Source: Actinotignum schaalii (lineage in GTDB: Bacteria > Actinomycetota > Actinomycetes > Actinomycetales > Actinomycetaceae). Taken from it: a stretch of 5,942 nt of DNA. The DNA lies in assembly GCA_946222725.1 (NCBI GenBank), contig CAMIHT010000107.1, positions 1 through 5,942 on the forward strand, written 5' to 3'. Below are positions 5,040-5,942 of the stretch, in pieces (the stretch's first letter is position 1; the number at the start of each line of letters is the position of its first letter). The translations under genes were made by a program, and so were the position numbers. The notes under the pieces are model-generated. The model did no database searches. It was not told the DNA's origin and saw only the letters and a program-made list of their open reading frames with translations.

Positions 5040-5942
5040 CTAGATCGCCTCACCCAGGCTAGTACCGACGGCGCGCGCCGCGGCCACCCAGGGGTGATCC
5101 ACCGGGACCAGCTTGTCCTTCCCGGCCACGTCTTCCAGCGGCACCGGCACGGCCTGCCCGTTCTGGGAGGCAATCATCACGCCGGATTTCCCGTGCGCCA
5201 CCACATCGGCAGCCGCGCTCCCGAGCACGGTTCCCAACAGTCGATCCGCGGCGTCGGGAATTCCTCCACGTTGCACGTAGCCGAGGATGGTCACGCGTGC
5301 TTCCAGGCCGGTGGCCTCCTCCAGCTGCTGCGCCACCAGGAAAGTAGATTCCCGCTCGTTTTCCTCAATGGAACGCCGGTGGCTCTTCGCCGCCTCCTTC
5401 GCCTCCGGGGTCGGGGCGTGGCGCACCAGATCATTAGCGGCGGCCAGTTGGGCTGCCACCGGAATGGAATGTGCGCCTTCGGCCACGGCGACCACGGAGA
5501 AAGGCCGCCCGTTTTCCGCCCGCCGCCGGATCGACGCCGCACACGACTCAATCGAATACGGAATCTCCGGGATAAGAATAATATCGGCACCCCCGGCAAT
5601 ACCGGCGCCCAGCGTCAGCCACCCGGCACGATGCCCCATGAGCTCCACCACGATAATACGGTGATGCGAATGGGCGGTGGAATGAAGCCGGTCGATAGCA
5701 TCGGTGGCGATAGACAGCGCCGTCGAAAAACCGAAGCTGGTATCCGTGTGCATAATGTCGTTATCGATGGTCTTCGGCAGGTGGATGACGGGCAGCCCCG
5801 CCTGCGCCAACCGGTTCGCGTTCTTCGCGGTTCCGCCTCCGCCGATGCACACCAACGCATCGATGTGCTCATCTTCAAGATTCTGGGCGATCTGCGGGAT
5901 CATATCCACGTAACCGCCGTTACCGTCCGGGAACTTATGGAC
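5040..5942 (-). CDS. pfkA: 6-phosphofructokinase, C-terminal 300 residues (5' end outside the window)
   Basis: This enzyme phosphorylates fructose 6-phosphate to fructose 1,6-bisphosphate, the committed step of glycolysis, in the cytoplasm. The frame stays open to the right edge, so the N terminus is missing; the GTG at 5909 is internal. Numbered from the first visible residue: CIGGGGT (32-38, phosphoryl-donor site), PKTIDND (56-62, with the catalytic Asp of the TIDND motif), VELMGHRAGW (99-108, substrate binding), GAGIAGGADIILIPEIP (112-128) and GYVQRGGIPDAADR (221-234, sugar-phosphate binding). The usual GGDGS/GGDGT loop reads GGGGT, lacking the Asp that in E. coli PfkA (Asp103) binds Mg. 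A Lys stands before TIDND, as in pyrophosphate-dependent enzymes, while Gly is kept at the position equivalent to E. coli 104, as in ATP-dependent ones. Donor choice is therefore unclear. The gene is convergent with the CAP protein gene and shares its terminator. Confidence 0.93.
   Translation of the reverse strand, partial: VHKFPDGNGGYVDMIPQIAQNLEDEHIDALVCIGGGGTAKNANRLAQAGLPVIHLPKTIDNDIMHTDTSFGFSTALSIATDAIDRLHSTAHSHHRIIVVELMGHRAGWLTLGAGIAGGADIILIPEIPYSIESCAASIRRRAENGRPFSVVAVAEGAHSIPVAAQLAAANDLVRHAPTPEAKEAAKSHRRSIEENERESTFLVAQQLEEATGLEARVTILGYVQRGGIPDAADRLLGTVLGSAAADVVAHGKSGVMIASQNGQAVPVPLEDVAGKDKLVPVDHPWVAAARAVGTSLGEAI

Noticed and set aside
4097..5173. Long open frame (358 codons) on the minus strand across the repeats and terminator
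   Set aside because: It is antisense to the GC-rich repeat region and overlaps both the terminator and the end of the phosphofructokinase gene. The product is a low-complexity shadow with no domain pattern.

Overview
The window looks like chromosomal DNA from a high-GC Gram-positive bacterium (Actinomycetota, probably Actinomycetales/Actinomycetaceae-like). This rests on the GC-rich third codon positions, GTG start usage, a short rhomboid protease, and a secreted CAP-domain protein ending in DxDGDG repeats of a kind I associate with that group. The lineage is an inference from style, not from a marker gene.

Region 1 (1-1686): a gene for an AlbA_2/Schlafen-like DNA-binding ATPase regulator with a C-terminal winged helix. 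It is bracketed by two identical 55-bp direct repeats. Each repeat is part of a palindromic array of 9-bp half-sites (CAACACTCA / TGAGTGTTG) spaced at exactly 12 bp. The upstream copy ends right before the ribosome binding site, as expected for an autoregulatory operator. The downstream copy shows all six half-sites in mirror symmetry and lies ahead of the rhomboid gene. This regulator-plus-operator unit is the most unusual part of the window.

Region 2 (1803-2471): a complete rhomboid intramembrane serine protease with its Ser/His dyad intact and an extra C-terminal membrane segment.

Region 3 (2472-2734): an intergenic stretch with a possible weak hairpin, a perfect DnaA box next to two near-matches arranged as an inverted repeat, and the leader of the next gene.

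Region 4 (2735-4906): a large secreted protein: signal peptide, helical coiled-coil-like region, CAP/SCP domain with an intact His-Glu-Glu-His set, second helical region, then five 45-residue DxDGDG repeats of visibly higher GC than the rest of the gene.

Region 5 (4907-5942): a strong bidirectional hairpin terminator between convergent genes, then the 3' part (minus strand) of a 6-phosphofructokinase gene that runs off the right edge. It has an atypical GGGGT nucleotide-site motif.

The four genes do not form one operon. The first three are on the + strand with gaps of about 220 and 260 bp, each carrying its own regulatory-looking sequence. The fourth is convergent. A functional link is possible only between the repeat array and the two genes beside it.
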